Shown: positions 37,011 through 45,725 of the stretch, in pieces
Position numbering within the stretch: position 1 is the stretch's first letter
How the letters are laid out: every line of letters starts with the position of its first letter
DNA from: Cerasicoccus sp. TK19100
GTDB lineage: Bacteria; Verrucomicrobiota; Verrucomicrobiia; Opitutales; Cerasicoccaceae
Direction: 5' to 3'
Length of the DNA stretch: 64,000 nt
NCBI RefSeq assembly: GCF_027257155.1
Contig: NZ_JAPWDU010000001.1
Span: 372,001-436,000, forward strand
Notes under the pieces: model-generated
The model's database searches: none
The model's input: only the letters and a program-made list of their open reading frames with translations
Told to the model about the DNA's origin: nothing
Position numbers and translations under genes: made by a program

Positions 37011-38780
37011 ATGAAAGTTGAATACATTACCCTCGCGGTTTACCTCGGCGTCCTGTTACTGCTCGGGGGGCTGTTTGCCCGCTTTAATAAAAACCTGAGC
37101 GACTTCGTTCGCGGCGGCGCTCAGGGAACCTGGTGGATGGTCGGCACAAGCATGCTGATGAGCGGCATCAGCGCGTTTACCTTCACGGGTAATGCGGCTG
37201 CAGCCTACGAAGGCGGGCCGAGCCTGCTCATCATTTACGCGGCCAATTGCTTGGGCTTTGCCATTGGTGGATTGTTCTTGGGTAAATGGTTTCGGCAAAC
37301 GCGGGCCTACACCACGGCGGATGTTGTGCGCACGCGGTTCGGCACCGCGGTGGAACAGTTTTCCGCAATCTCTGGTGTGTTCCTTGGGCCCTTCGGCGCG
37401 GCGATCCAGCTCTACGCGCTCTCATTGTTTGCGAGCACCGTACTGAAGATCGATTTGGTGACTATGCTGATTGTGATTGGCGTCATCGTGACGTTCTACT
37501 CGACGACCGGGGGTAAGTGGGCCGTCATGGCGACGGATTTTGTGCAGGCGCTGGTCATGTATTCGATAACGCTGCTGGTCTGCTTTTTGGCGCTGCGGGC
37601 TGTGGGCGGATTTAGTGGGTTCATTGACTTTTTCAGTGATCCGCGAGTCGCGGAGGATTACCGCTTTATCAATGACGCCGGTCAATTTCAGGGAGATCGC
37701 TTTACCTACCAATGGGCCGTGGTCGTGTTCTTCATGCAGATCTATTCGCAGATCAGCATGAGCGCGGCGGGGCGTTACATCGCAGCGCGCGACGGCCGCG
37801 AAGCCTCCCGCGCATCCTGGTGGGCATTTGCAACAATGGCCGTTGGCAGTGCGGTGTGGTTTATCCCGCCTATGGTCGCACGCTTCATGTTTGAGACAGA
37901 GCTGATGGGTAGTGGTCTGGATAAACCGTCGGAGAGCTCCTATGCTTTTATCGCGACGAAGCTCCTGCCTAACGGTATGCTGGGTATGCTGATTGCTGCG
38001 ATGTTTGCGGCTACGATGAGTAGTATGGATTCCGGCCTCAATGCGCAGGTGGGCAACATCGCACGTAACATTGTGCCGCGTTTACGTGGTGCGTTGGGCT
38101 ACAAAAATGAACTGGCGCCGAAGACCGAGATTCGCATCTGCCACCTGTCAACGATTGTGCTGGGTGCTATCATCATCACCTACGGTCTGCTGATTGCCAG
38201 CCAGACGAAGTTTGCACTCTTTGACGCCTATTTGATCCTCGGCTCAGTGATCGGTGTGCCGATGGGCTTTCCGATGTTGATGGGTCTATGGATCAAGAAG
38301 CTGCCGAAGTGGTCTTATTTCCCGATTTTTGGCGGCTGCATGCTGCCCTCGATATGGTCGTTTGGGTTGCAGCATTCAACGGGAGAAGAATGGACCATTC
38401 AAGAGCGCACGATGTGGATTTTAATCTTCGGATTGGCCGCGACGATTATTTGCCGGCTGTTCTACCGATCGACCTCGGAGCAAGCGCGTGCCGATGTAGA
38501 TGAGTTCTTCGAGACAATGCACACGCCGATCGATTATGAGAAAGAAGTCGGCTCGACCAACATCGACTACGATCAGTATTTTGTGTTGGCCAAGGCGGTG
38601 TTTGGTGTGGGGGCAGCGGTGCTGTTGATTTTATTCGTGCCGAACGATTGGATGGACCGCGTGTGCATCTTGTTCGTTTCCGGATTCATCCTGGCCTCCG
38701 GCGGGCTGCTGTACTGGGGCGGCCTGCGGGCCCGTAAGCAGGTGCAGGCACTCATTGCTGAACGCGATGCTGGCCAGTAA
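37011..38780 (+). CDS. sodium:solute symporter (SSS family)
   Basis: A 589-residue transporter of the SSF/LeuT fold with about 14 hydrophobic segments. The family block GGRKSWWMV-like text appears as RGGAQGTWWMVGTSMLMSGISAFTFTGNAAAAYEGG, followed by TTGGKWAVMATDFVQALVMY and GMLGMLIAAMFAATMSSMDSGLNAQ, the sodium-site helix region. It imports a small solute, here probably a uronate mono- or disaccharide, with sodium, which would suit a marine habitat. It is the last gene of the plus-strand run and ends 10 nt from the convergent operon, with no terminator between them. Confidence 0.9.
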   Translation: MKVEYITLAVYLGVLLLLGGLFARFNKNLSDFVRGGAQGTWWMVGTSMLMSGISAFTFTGNAAAAYEGGPSLLIIYAANCLGFAIGGLFLGKWFRQTRAYTTADVVRTRFGTAVEQFSAISGVFLGPFGAAIQLYALSLFASTVLKIDLVTMLIVIGVIVTFYSTTGGKWAVMATDFVQALVMYSITLLVCFLALRAVGGFSGFIDFFSDPRVAEDYRFINDAGQFQGDRFTYQWAVVVFFMQIYSQISMSAAGRYIAARDGREASRASWWAFATMAVGSAVWFIPPMVARFMFETELMGSGLDKPSESSYAFIATKLLPNGMLGMLIAAMFAATMSSMDSGLNAQVGNIARNIVPRLRGALGYKNELAPKTEIRICHLSTIVLGAIIITYGLLIASQTKFALFDAYLILGSVIGVPMGFPMLMGLWIKKLPKWSYFPIFGGCMLPSIWSFGLQHSTGEEWTIQERTMWILIFGLAATIICRLFYRSTSEQARADVDEFFETMHTPIDYEKEVGSTNIDYDQYFVLAKAVFGVGAAVLLILFVPNDWMDRVCILFVSGFILASGGLLYWGGLRARKQVQALIAERDAGQ

Positions 38781-38790
38781 GTGCGCTGTG

Positions 38791-39504
38791 CTAATTCGTC
38801 GGCTTCGGCGCGCGTTCGATAAAGTTACGCACGAGCAATTCCTCGGTCACCGGACGGTCTTCTGATGGCTCTTGATCAACGAGGACAATCGTTGAGCGCG
38901 AATTGGGAATCAGCACTTGCGGAGCACTGACGCGTAGGCTCCACTTTTCTTTGTCGAGCACGGCGGCCTGTAGCCACACTTGCAATTTGTTGGAGTAAGG
39001 GAACTGGTGAGACTCCGCGGTTTCGAGCTCGGCCACTTCATCGCCTACTTTGATCATCGCCAGGCGCGGCGAATAATTAAACACGCGCATGAAGCCCGTT
39101 GGGTGAATTTCCCAAGAGTCGTCGACGACTTTGATGTGCACTTCGTCGGTCTTCAGCGGGTTGACATGAAACAAGATTAAATACGGTCCGGTGTCATCCA
39201 ACGTGAAGTCGGCGATGTCGAGCTTCTGTGGTGGATCACCGGGCTTTTCGCCGGGAACCTCACGGTAGATATCGACGCGCTGGCCGATGTCGGCCTTATA
39301 CGGCGCGGAGAATCCTGTGCTGCCCGCCATGAGGCTTTTAGCTTCGCCGTCGTAATCGTAAAATACGTTAGACAGGGTTTTCCCCAGGGCCAGGGTGCGA
39401 AAGCTGGCCGAGCTGTTTGTGGTATCTTGCGCCTGAGCGCTGACGCCTGCCAGTGTGCAAAGCAGGCCGCAGAGGCATGATTTTAAACCAAGGTTGGGGC
39501 GCAT
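38791..39504 (-). CDS. secreted protein of unknown function, coupled to the giant prepilin
   Basis: A 237-residue exported protein. A signal peptide (LKSCLCGLLCTLAGVSAQA) is followed by a beta-rich mature part (ASFRTLALGKTLSNVFYDYDGE; SWEIHPTGFMRVFNYSPRLAMIK). I do not recognise a family. The start is the ATG at 39504, whose A is the last base of the prepilin TAA stop (TAATG); an upstream ATG at 39528 lies within the prepilin gene. Similar small exported proteins stand beside Verru_Chthon-type prepilins, but any shared structure is an inference. It is the last gene of the minus-strand operon. Confidence 0.6.
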   Translation of the reverse strand: MRPNLGLKSCLCGLLCTLAGVSAQAQDTTNSSASFRTLALGKTLSNVFYDYDGEAKSLMAGSTGFSAPYKADIGQRVDIYREVPGEKPGDPPQKLDIADFTLDDTGPYLILFHVNPLKTDEVHIKVVDDSWEIHPTGFMRVFNYSPRLAMIKVGDEVAELETAESHQFPYSNKLQVWLQAAVLDKEKWSLRVSAPQVLIPNSRSTIVLVDQEPSEDRPVTEELLVRNFIERAPKPTN

Positions 39505-42500
39505 TAGATTTCTTCTGGAGTGAGCCATCGAAACGAGATGATATTAAATTTACGACCGAACAACCGGTTTTGCTGATTCAAGTTGTTCAAGTTGTCTTCG
39601 GGTGAATTCGCGTCGGCGTCGATGTAATCAATTTGCCGTTGGACGACGGCTTCACACCAAGCGCGGCTTTCCGTCTCTTGGGTAAGTGGATTGATTGCCT
39701 CACCATAAGTACGGATGACGAACGTGTCCGAGCGCGCGGTTAAGGCAGAGCCAATGGCGGACAACACATCGGCCTGCGTGAGGAATTGTGGCGCGAAGGC
39801 AGACGTCGATCCATAAGGAACTTCGCCATCGGGGGTGCCTTCGTAGCCCTGCATTAGCTCCAAGTCGAATTTGTTGCCCCGGTAGTTGGGCAGATCTGCG
39901 GATGGGTGGTGGAACGGGTTGGTGCCGGAATTCCCGTAGGCAAGATCCTCACCTCTGTTTATTGCGGGCGTGCCGGACATGGTGGCGTCGATGGCAGCCT
40001 GCAGCGCGCCTTTGAAGCGTTCGTCGATAACCGTATCGGGATTGTCCGTCAGGCGACGATTGATGAAGTCAGCCAACGATACAAACGGGCCGCGGTTGCG
40101 GATTTCGGTGACGATATTTTTCGCTAGTTCGGCGATTTGCTCATCCGTTAATTGGCGATAGCCTTGCCAGGCCCAAGCCTGCGAGTTATCGACATCGGGT
40201 GCCTCTGTCGGGCGGCTGAAGCGGGGGAGGGCGGAGCCGAGTTCCACGGCGGATGATTCATCGGCAACCGGATCATATGGCAGTTGGTTGAGCCCGCCCA
40301 GAATGGCGCGCCATGCTTGCTCCGAAGTACTGTTGATATTAAAGCCGCCCTTGAGGCTGAGCCCGGAGGCGGCGAGTTCGGCATCGCGTAAATCCTCATC
40401 GTTCAAGCGACCATTTTCCGCGATACGCGGATTGGGCAACTCGGACGGAATGGGGCTTACATTGGTGTCAGTGGATATGCCGGTGCCTTCGTAGGGAATG
40501 GTCGAGACGAAGTAGCGATCCCACAGCGCTCGATTGAGCAGCCAGGATATGTCGTAGTAGGAGGTGATTTTATCACTCGGCGTGACTAGCCCGCTGGCAC
40601 CATCGTAAACGACTCGCACTTCACCGCGGTTATCGAGGAAATGGTAGTCCGCCAGACTATTGCCAATGGGGTAGGCCGGATAAGTGTTGATGTAAGATAA
40701 GTTAGCGTGCTGCAACTGCCCCAGTGACATCAGCGGCATATTTTCGGAGCGAAATTCAAACAACGTAGCATCGACGATGTCCGTGACCGAATCCAAGCTA
40801 GTTCCGGCGGAAGCGCGTTTGCCGGACGTTTCGGCGTTAAAAGTCATCCATGGGCTTTCCATACCTCCGCCTGCGCTGAAGTTCGACGGGTTCACGCTGG
40901 AGTCACCCTCGGACTCTGTGATGTAGAGTGAGCGGGGGTTGCCCTGTGCGATCCAGCGCACGTCCGGAAAGATGGGGGACGAAGGAGGTGCCGCCGCAAA
41001 GTTTCTTTCCACATACATCACCGAGCTGGGCTGCACTAGGTAGTCATCGAGCGGTGCGGGGCTTTGCAGGAACTCATTGCGGTTGTTGTGGAGGTTGTTA
41101 TTACTGTCTTGGGCAGGTGAGAGTCGGGTAATGGTCTGGTGCCACTGCTTATCGTTGTTGTCCGAGGTGTCGTAGCCACGTGGGGCTTGCTGCATGGCTT
41201 CACCGAAGTAAACCGCGACTTCCCCGCCGGACATGCCGAAGGAGTCCGTGACGGGGTCGACCATGCGCGAGCCGCTTACGCGGAATTGCGCGTCGACCTC
41301 GTCAGCTTCGAACCTCGCGGTGTTTGAACCGAAGTCCAGATAGACATGGCCCGCTGCGTATAGGCCGTTGGTGAGGATGTTGTTCGCCGGGCCATTGCGG
41401 TCGGCATCGTAGGCCACGCCGCTTTGGTCATTTTGCAGCGTAAAGATCAAGCTAGCACCCGGCGGTATTTCGGGGCAATCGATTTGGAAGCGCACGTAGG
41501 ATTCGGTCGGGTATTGGCTCAGCGAGGCACCGGAGCCGAAGTTAACGGCTTCCTTATGCTCCCATTCCCCCGTGCCATCGTTGTAAACCTGAAGCTGATA
41601 CCAGGCGCGATAGCGGCGGTTAATGCCTATTTCATAGGTGTGCGCGTTGATTGGCGTGGTGTAGGGATTCCACAACACTACCAGCGGCATCAGGGCGAGG
41701 CGAATGGGGGAGCCGGGGACCCGGGCGCTTGGTGCATAATAGCGCATGCCGAGAGAAAAATAGGTTAACACAGGCGCCACACCGACATCAGTGGTTGTGG
41801 GCACGCGCGGCTCCAGTCCGCCGGTGTTGGGCACCGTGGTTTGCACAAAAGAACGCAGAGCTCCCCAGGTGGGGACGGCAAAGGTGTCGTTGGCGTCGTC
41901 AGTATCCGGCGTAAAGATGTAATCGGTGTCGGCGGGCGTGGTGACCTCGGTGGTGAGTAATGCTGAGAGGTCTTTTTTTAATCCGCCAGCATAGCTGTCT
42001 ACGAGGAGAGATTCCGAATGAATAGTGATCGCATGCGGATTGGCCCGCATGGCGTTGATCATGGCATCGGAATCATTGGTCGCCAGAAAGGAGAGCTCGT
42101 TGAGGGAGTTCAGCAGCGGCAACGCACTGGAGTTTGGGTTGAAATTATCGGCAATGAGCGTATCCGGGTCAAACCGGTCGGCACCAGCCTTGTCAATGAG
42201 TTCGATAGCCGAGCGCTGTGCGGCAACGAATGCCTTGTCGTAATTGTTGGCATCGGCCATATCGAGTGTCGCGTTGGCTTTGGCCCCTTCATCGCCAATC
42301 CACCATGCGTAGCGCCCGGTGGTAGTGGCAGCATCGCCGTCCTCAATATCAACCAGCGGGGCAGCAACGAAATCTTCAGTGGATGAGGCCGTGCCCGCAC
42401 CCATGAGGAGCACCTGCGTGTCATTCGGATCGGGCTTGGCGTTGACCTGAGTCAGGTCGACTGCGCTCGTTGGTAAGAAGGAAAATGCATTGGGAGCATT

Positions 42501-43001
42501 GAGGATATGCCCGTCGGCGGCGACGTCGTTTTCCGGGGTGAAGTTGACGTTCTCATTGCCGCTGACCAGCCAGTTTAGGAGCACTGCCTGCGAGCCCTTG
42601 GCGTTGGCATAGCTGGTAATGGTTTCGGCAACCGTTGATGGCTTCTCGGCATAGTCGATGGGGGCAGCGTTGCCATAAACGCCGATCCAGTTGCCGTTGG
42701 CGGTGGTGGTGTTCGCCAGGGTCGCGTCGATGTTGGCGCTGGCGGTGGTGCGCTGGTCGGGGCCCGCATATTTCTGCAATTGGCCGATGGCGACGTTGAG
42801 CGCGAACAGGGCGTTTTGTCGGGCAATGGATGACTGCTTTTTCTGGGTGGAAAGCTCGGTCTCGACCCGGGTCAGTGTTGTTAAAGAAATTAACAACAGG
42901 ACCATCATGGCCATGAGGAGGATCGCAATCACCAACGCGAAACCGCTGTGGCGAGCGGTGCGGGCAGCGGCCCGCTTTCGGAGTTGGTTTGGGTTTTGCA
43001 T
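39504..43001 (-). CDS. Verru_Chthon cassette protein A-like giant prepilin
   Basis: A 1165-residue protein with a type III (prepilin) signal: a basic leader of 20 residues ending HSG, then the helix FALVIAILLMAMMVLLLISLTTL. There is no glutamate at mature position 5, as in GspK/PilX-type minor pilins. The C-terminal block with FVSLADFINRRL, TQADVLSAIGSALTARSDTFVIRTYGEA and RAWCEAVVQRQ recalls the Verru_Chthon cassette A family, seen in Verrucomicrobiota. It would be processed by a prepilin peptidase and take part in a pseudopilus. Unusually it lies within an operon for polysaccharide breakdown, between esterase and secreted protein. The other cassette members (B, C, D) are not here. Confidence 0.75.
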   Translation of the reverse strand: MQNPNQLRKRAAARTARHSGFALVIAILLMAMMVLLLISLTTLTRVETELSTQKKQSSIARQNALFALNVAIGQLQKYAGPDQRTTASANIDATLANTTTANGNWIGVYGNAAPIDYAEKPSTVAETITSYANAKGSQAVLLNWLVSGNENVNFTPENDVAADGHILNAPNAFSFLPTSAVDLTQVNAKPDPNDTQVLLMGAGTASSTEDFVAAPLVDIEDGDAATTTGRYAWWIGDEGAKANATLDMADANNYDKAFVAAQRSAIELIDKAGADRFDPDTLIADNFNPNSSALPLLNSLNELSFLATNDSDAMINAMRANPHAITIHSESLLVDSYAGGLKKDLSALLTTEVTTPADTDYIFTPDTDDANDTFAVPTWGALRSFVQTTVPNTGGLEPRVPTTTDVGVAPVLTYFSLGMRYYAPSARVPGSPIRLALMPLVVLWNPYTTPINAHTYEIGINRRYRAWYQLQVYNDGTGEWEHKEAVNFGSGASLSQYPTESYVRFQIDCPEIPPGASLIFTLQNDQSGVAYDADRNGPANNILTNGLYAAGHVYLDFGSNTARFEADEVDAQFRVSGSRMVDPVTDSFGMSGGEVAVYFGEAMQQAPRGYDTSDNNDKQWHQTITRLSPAQDSNNNLHNNRNEFLQSPAPLDDYLVQPSSVMYVERNFAAAPPSSPIFPDVRWIAQGNPRSLYITESEGDSSVNPSNFSAGGGMESPWMTFNAETSGKRASAGTSLDSVTDIVDATLFEFRSENMPLMSLGQLQHANLSYINTYPAYPIGNSLADYHFLDNRGEVRVVYDGASGLVTPSDKITSYYDISWLLNRALWDRYFVSTIPYEGTGISTDTNVSPIPSELPNPRIAENGRLNDEDLRDAELAASGLSLKGGFNINSTSEQAWRAILGGLNQLPYDPVADESSAVELGSALPRFSRPTEAPDVDNSQAWAWQGYRQLTDEQIAELAKNIVTEIRNRGPFVSLADFINRRLTDNPDTVIDERFKGALQAAIDATMSGTPAINRGEDLAYGNSGTNPFHHPSADLPNYRGNKFDLELMQGYEGTPDGEVPYGSTSAFAPQFLTQADVLSAIGSALTARSDTFVIRTYGEAINPLTQETESRAWCEAVVQRQIDYIDADANSPEDNLNNLNQQNRLFGRKFNIISFRWLTPEEI

Positions 43002-43044
43002 AGAGTGAAGGTCTTATTGGTTATAGACTTTATCGGCGCTAATG

Positions 43045-44388
43045 TCACTTCTTCAAGTGCTCCATGATGAAGCCCTCGTATTCCCGACGTAGCTGGGCAG
43101 TCGGAACGGACATTTGATGATGCCCCTGGTTGGGCACGCTGATGATGCGCTTCGGTGAAGGCAGTTGGTTATAGGCGGCAAAAATTCCGGGCGGCGGGCA
43201 AGTCGTGTCGATCAGGCCTACCGACAAGAGCATATCGGCCTTGACGCGAGCGCTGAAGTAGACGGCGTCAAAGTAGCGCATCGTGTTGACGATGGCGTCG
43301 CCCTCGGGCGTACCGGCTTCGACTTTGCCCAAGCCGGGCCAGCCGGAGGCATCGCCTGAGATGTCACACAGGCCGGGCACGATGGCAACTGCGGCGGACA
43401 CTCGCTCGTCGAGTCCGGCGGCAGCGATTACCTGGCCACCGCCCTGGCTGATGCCATAGGCGATCAGGTGCTGGCCATCCCACTCCGGCTGAGCGCAGAG
43501 GAAGTCGATCGCACGCATCAGGCGTAGGAACATGCCGAGGAAATAAAAATCGTCACGGCTTTGATTGCCCAGATAGCGGTAGTCCTTCAGCTCACCTTTG
43601 GCGAGCTCGTCGTAGTATGATTGCGGTTGTCCGTTGAGCATGCCGTGGGCGTTGATGTCGATCACGATGGCGTTGTATTTTTCGGCATAGGACAAGGTTT
43701 GCACGAGGCTGGAGCGACACCAACCGCCATTGACGCCGGCAGCGTGAAATAGGATAATTGCCGGGGAACTGCCGGGCGCGGCGTCTTTTGGCGCGCTGTA
43801 GTAGCCGCGCACGGGTTCCACATCGAGGCAGGGAATTTCGACATTGGCGTAGGTAAAGCGTTCGGCGATGCGATTGATCTTATTGCGGTGGTCCGGGTTT
43901 TTGGCTTCCAGCTCAAATTGCTCCGGAGTCAGTGGCTCAATGACCGGACTCGCCGGCGAAGCGGCAAGACGCTCCTTTTGTGCGGCCCAGAACGCATCGA
44001 AATCTTCTGGTGCCGGATGCGCGGGTTGAAACTTATCCGTGCCAAAGACAACGCCAGCTTCCGCAGCCGGGCGCTTCACGTCGGGCAGGCGCACTGAGCA
44101 ACGGAACCACCCTAACTCCGGCGGTGCGAAGCTAATGGCTTGATCGTCCAATTGGGAATCTAGCGGCTGCGTGGTGATGGTGTCCCAACGGTTTTGCCAA
44201 ATGCGGTATTCCGCGCTATCACCAATGGCTGCTTCGTCGCGCCGGACCTGAAAGACTGCGGTCTCGCCCTCGGCGTAAATGCCGTCAGCATGGTTAACGC
44301 TTAAAGTGTATTGCGACTTCGCTGCTTGAACCGAGCCCCACGAAAGGGTGACGAGTAGGGCGGCGAGGATGGTTGTTTTGAATTGCAT
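43045..44388 (-). CDS. acetylxylan-esterase-like (AXE1/CE7) hydrolase
   Basis: A 447-residue exported alpha/beta hydrolase. The signal peptide is MQFKTTILAALLVTLSWGSVQA, which fixes the start at 44388 rather than an earlier in-frame ATG at 44475. The AXE1-like core shows AIILFHAAGVNGGW, nucleophile elbow AYGISQGGG (Ser), SVGLIDTTCPPPGIFAAYNQL (Asp) and NQGHHQM (His). CE7 enzymes remove acetyl groups from xylan or other acetylated sugars. The N-terminal 130 residues form an extra beta domain. The start overlaps the stop of the trehalase-like gene (TAATG). It lies in the middle of the minus-strand polysaccharide operon. Confidence 0.82.
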   Translation of the reverse strand: MQFKTTILAALLVTLSWGSVQAAKSQYTLSVNHADGIYAEGETAVFQVRRDEAAIGDSAEYRIWQNRWDTITTQPLDSQLDDQAISFAPPELGWFRCSVRLPDVKRPAAEAGVVFGTDKFQPAHPAPEDFDAFWAAQKERLAASPASPVIEPLTPEQFELEAKNPDHRNKINRIAERFTYANVEIPCLDVEPVRGYYSAPKDAAPGSSPAIILFHAAGVNGGWCRSSLVQTLSYAEKYNAIVIDINAHGMLNGQPQSYYDELAKGELKDYRYLGNQSRDDFYFLGMFLRLMRAIDFLCAQPEWDGQHLIAYGISQGGGQVIAAAGLDERVSAAVAIVPGLCDISGDASGWPGLGKVEAGTPEGDAIVNTMRYFDAVYFSARVKADMLLSVGLIDTTCPPPGIFAAYNQLPSPKRIISVPNQGHHQMSVPTAQLRREYEGFIMEHLKK

Positions 44389-45716
44389 TACAGTGTTATC
44401 GAAAAGTTGCTTTCCGCCATGTTTTCGGAGGATTGCAGGTAGGCGACGGCGTCCACGAAAACGCCTGCAGTCCAACCCATCATGGCCGGTGGTTCTGCTG
44501 ATCCATTGGCCGGTCGTTCCGTTGCGAGATTCTCGGGGTTGATCAGGTAGCCAGCTTCTTCAACGGTGCGGTGCGTGCCGTCGATTACGTTGTATTTCTC
44601 CCACAAGTCGCCGGTTTCCTCGAAGGTTTGAACGACACTGGTTATGTATTTAGCGGCAATGCGACGGGCATCGTCGTGATAGCCATAGCGGGCCAGCGCG
44701 CGGTAAACCAGATGCTGAACGCAGGCCCACGCATTGGGATAGTCCCACTGCTGAGGCTGTTTTTGCGGAACGCCGCTTGCGACGCCAAATGCATGCTCCA
44801 ACTGCGGCAATACATTTCTCACGACGGCATCTGCCTGCGCCTCAGTTGCCAACCCGGCCCAGAGTGGCTGGAAGGCGGCAGCGGTTGGCTGTGCGCCGGG
44901 CGTGCCTTGCGCGAAGTCGTAGTCGGTGAAGCATTGGAGGTCTTCGTTCCAGCAAAACTTTTCAATCAATATCTGCCGGTCAGCTGCTTTTTGGTGCCAT
45001 TGCCCGACCTCTTCCTCGGGAGCCCATTGCGCCAGAAGCTTTTCATAAAGCCACAGGTTGGCGTTGAGGTCGATCGGGCAAAACTCCGGGCAGCGATGAT
45101 CAAAGCGGGAATTAAAGTCCCAGCCCGATTCGCATTCCGCGAGGGCCAGCCCGGTTTCGGTTAGGCAGTCCTCCGGCTGGCGATGAGCCAAGCCCAGGCG
45201 GTATTTGATGGTTTCAAAAAAGGTGAGCAACTCGTCCCGGCTGGCGTGTTGCCCATAGCGCGAAAGACCGGTGGGGGAGAGCCGCTGCGTCGTCCAGAAT
45301 GCATATTCACGCTGAATCAGCGGATAAGCTTCAACGGTGAGCGTCGGGTGGTTCAGCCGTCGGGCTACGACATCCACGAGCGGTGCCAGATAGGGTGGCT
45401 GGGAGCGTGTCAGGTAGTAGGTGCGATTACCATTGGGGACGAAGCCAAAGCGATCCACCTGCGCCAGCAGATTACGGGTGTTGCTTAGCGCTAAATCGTC
45501 AAAACCGGTTTCGAGCAGACCCAATGTCGTGAAATAGGTGTCCCAGTAATAGAGCTCTTGGAAGGCCCCTTTACGGCAGGGAATCGTATACGGATGTGGC
45601 AGCCCGATCAGCGTGCCGTCGTCCTCGGGGCAATGGCGCACGGTGTCCTCCCAATGTCCGGCGATGAAATCGCGGACTTGGTTAATGCGTGCTTCACTGA
45701 TGAAAATTGAGCTCAT
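44388..45716 (-). CDS. trehalase-like glycoside hydrolase (GH37-type fold)
   Basis: A 442-residue alpha/alpha-barrel hydrolase with no signal peptide. Trehalase-type blocks are visible: GAFQELYYWDTYFTTLGLL (signature 1 position), ECESGWDFNSRF (acidic region holding the putative general acid), and QQWDYPNAWACVQH (signature 2 position), with EKYNVIDG near the base. Real trehalase is possible, but in this locus it may cleave an imported oligosaccharide. It lies 9 nt after the lyase gene, and its stop overlaps the esterase start, so translation is likely coupled. Confidence 0.8.
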   Translation of the reverse strand: MSSIFISEARINQVRDFIAGHWEDTVRHCPEDDGTLIGLPHPYTIPCRKGAFQELYYWDTYFTTLGLLETGFDDLALSNTRNLLAQVDRFGFVPNGNRTYYLTRSQPPYLAPLVDVVARRLNHPTLTVEAYPLIQREYAFWTTQRLSPTGLSRYGQHASRDELLTFFETIKYRLGLAHRQPEDCLTETGLALAECESGWDFNSRFDHRCPEFCPIDLNANLWLYEKLLAQWAPEEEVGQWHQKAADRQILIEKFCWNEDLQCFTDYDFAQGTPGAQPTAAAFQPLWAGLATEAQADAVVRNVLPQLEHAFGVASGVPQKQPQQWDYPNAWACVQHLVYRALARYGYHDDARRIAAKYITSVVQTFEETGDLWEKYNVIDGTHRTVEEAGYLINPENLATERPANGSAEPPAMMGWTAGVFVDAVAYLQSSENMAESNFSITL

Positions 45717-45725
45717 GCCAAACCT

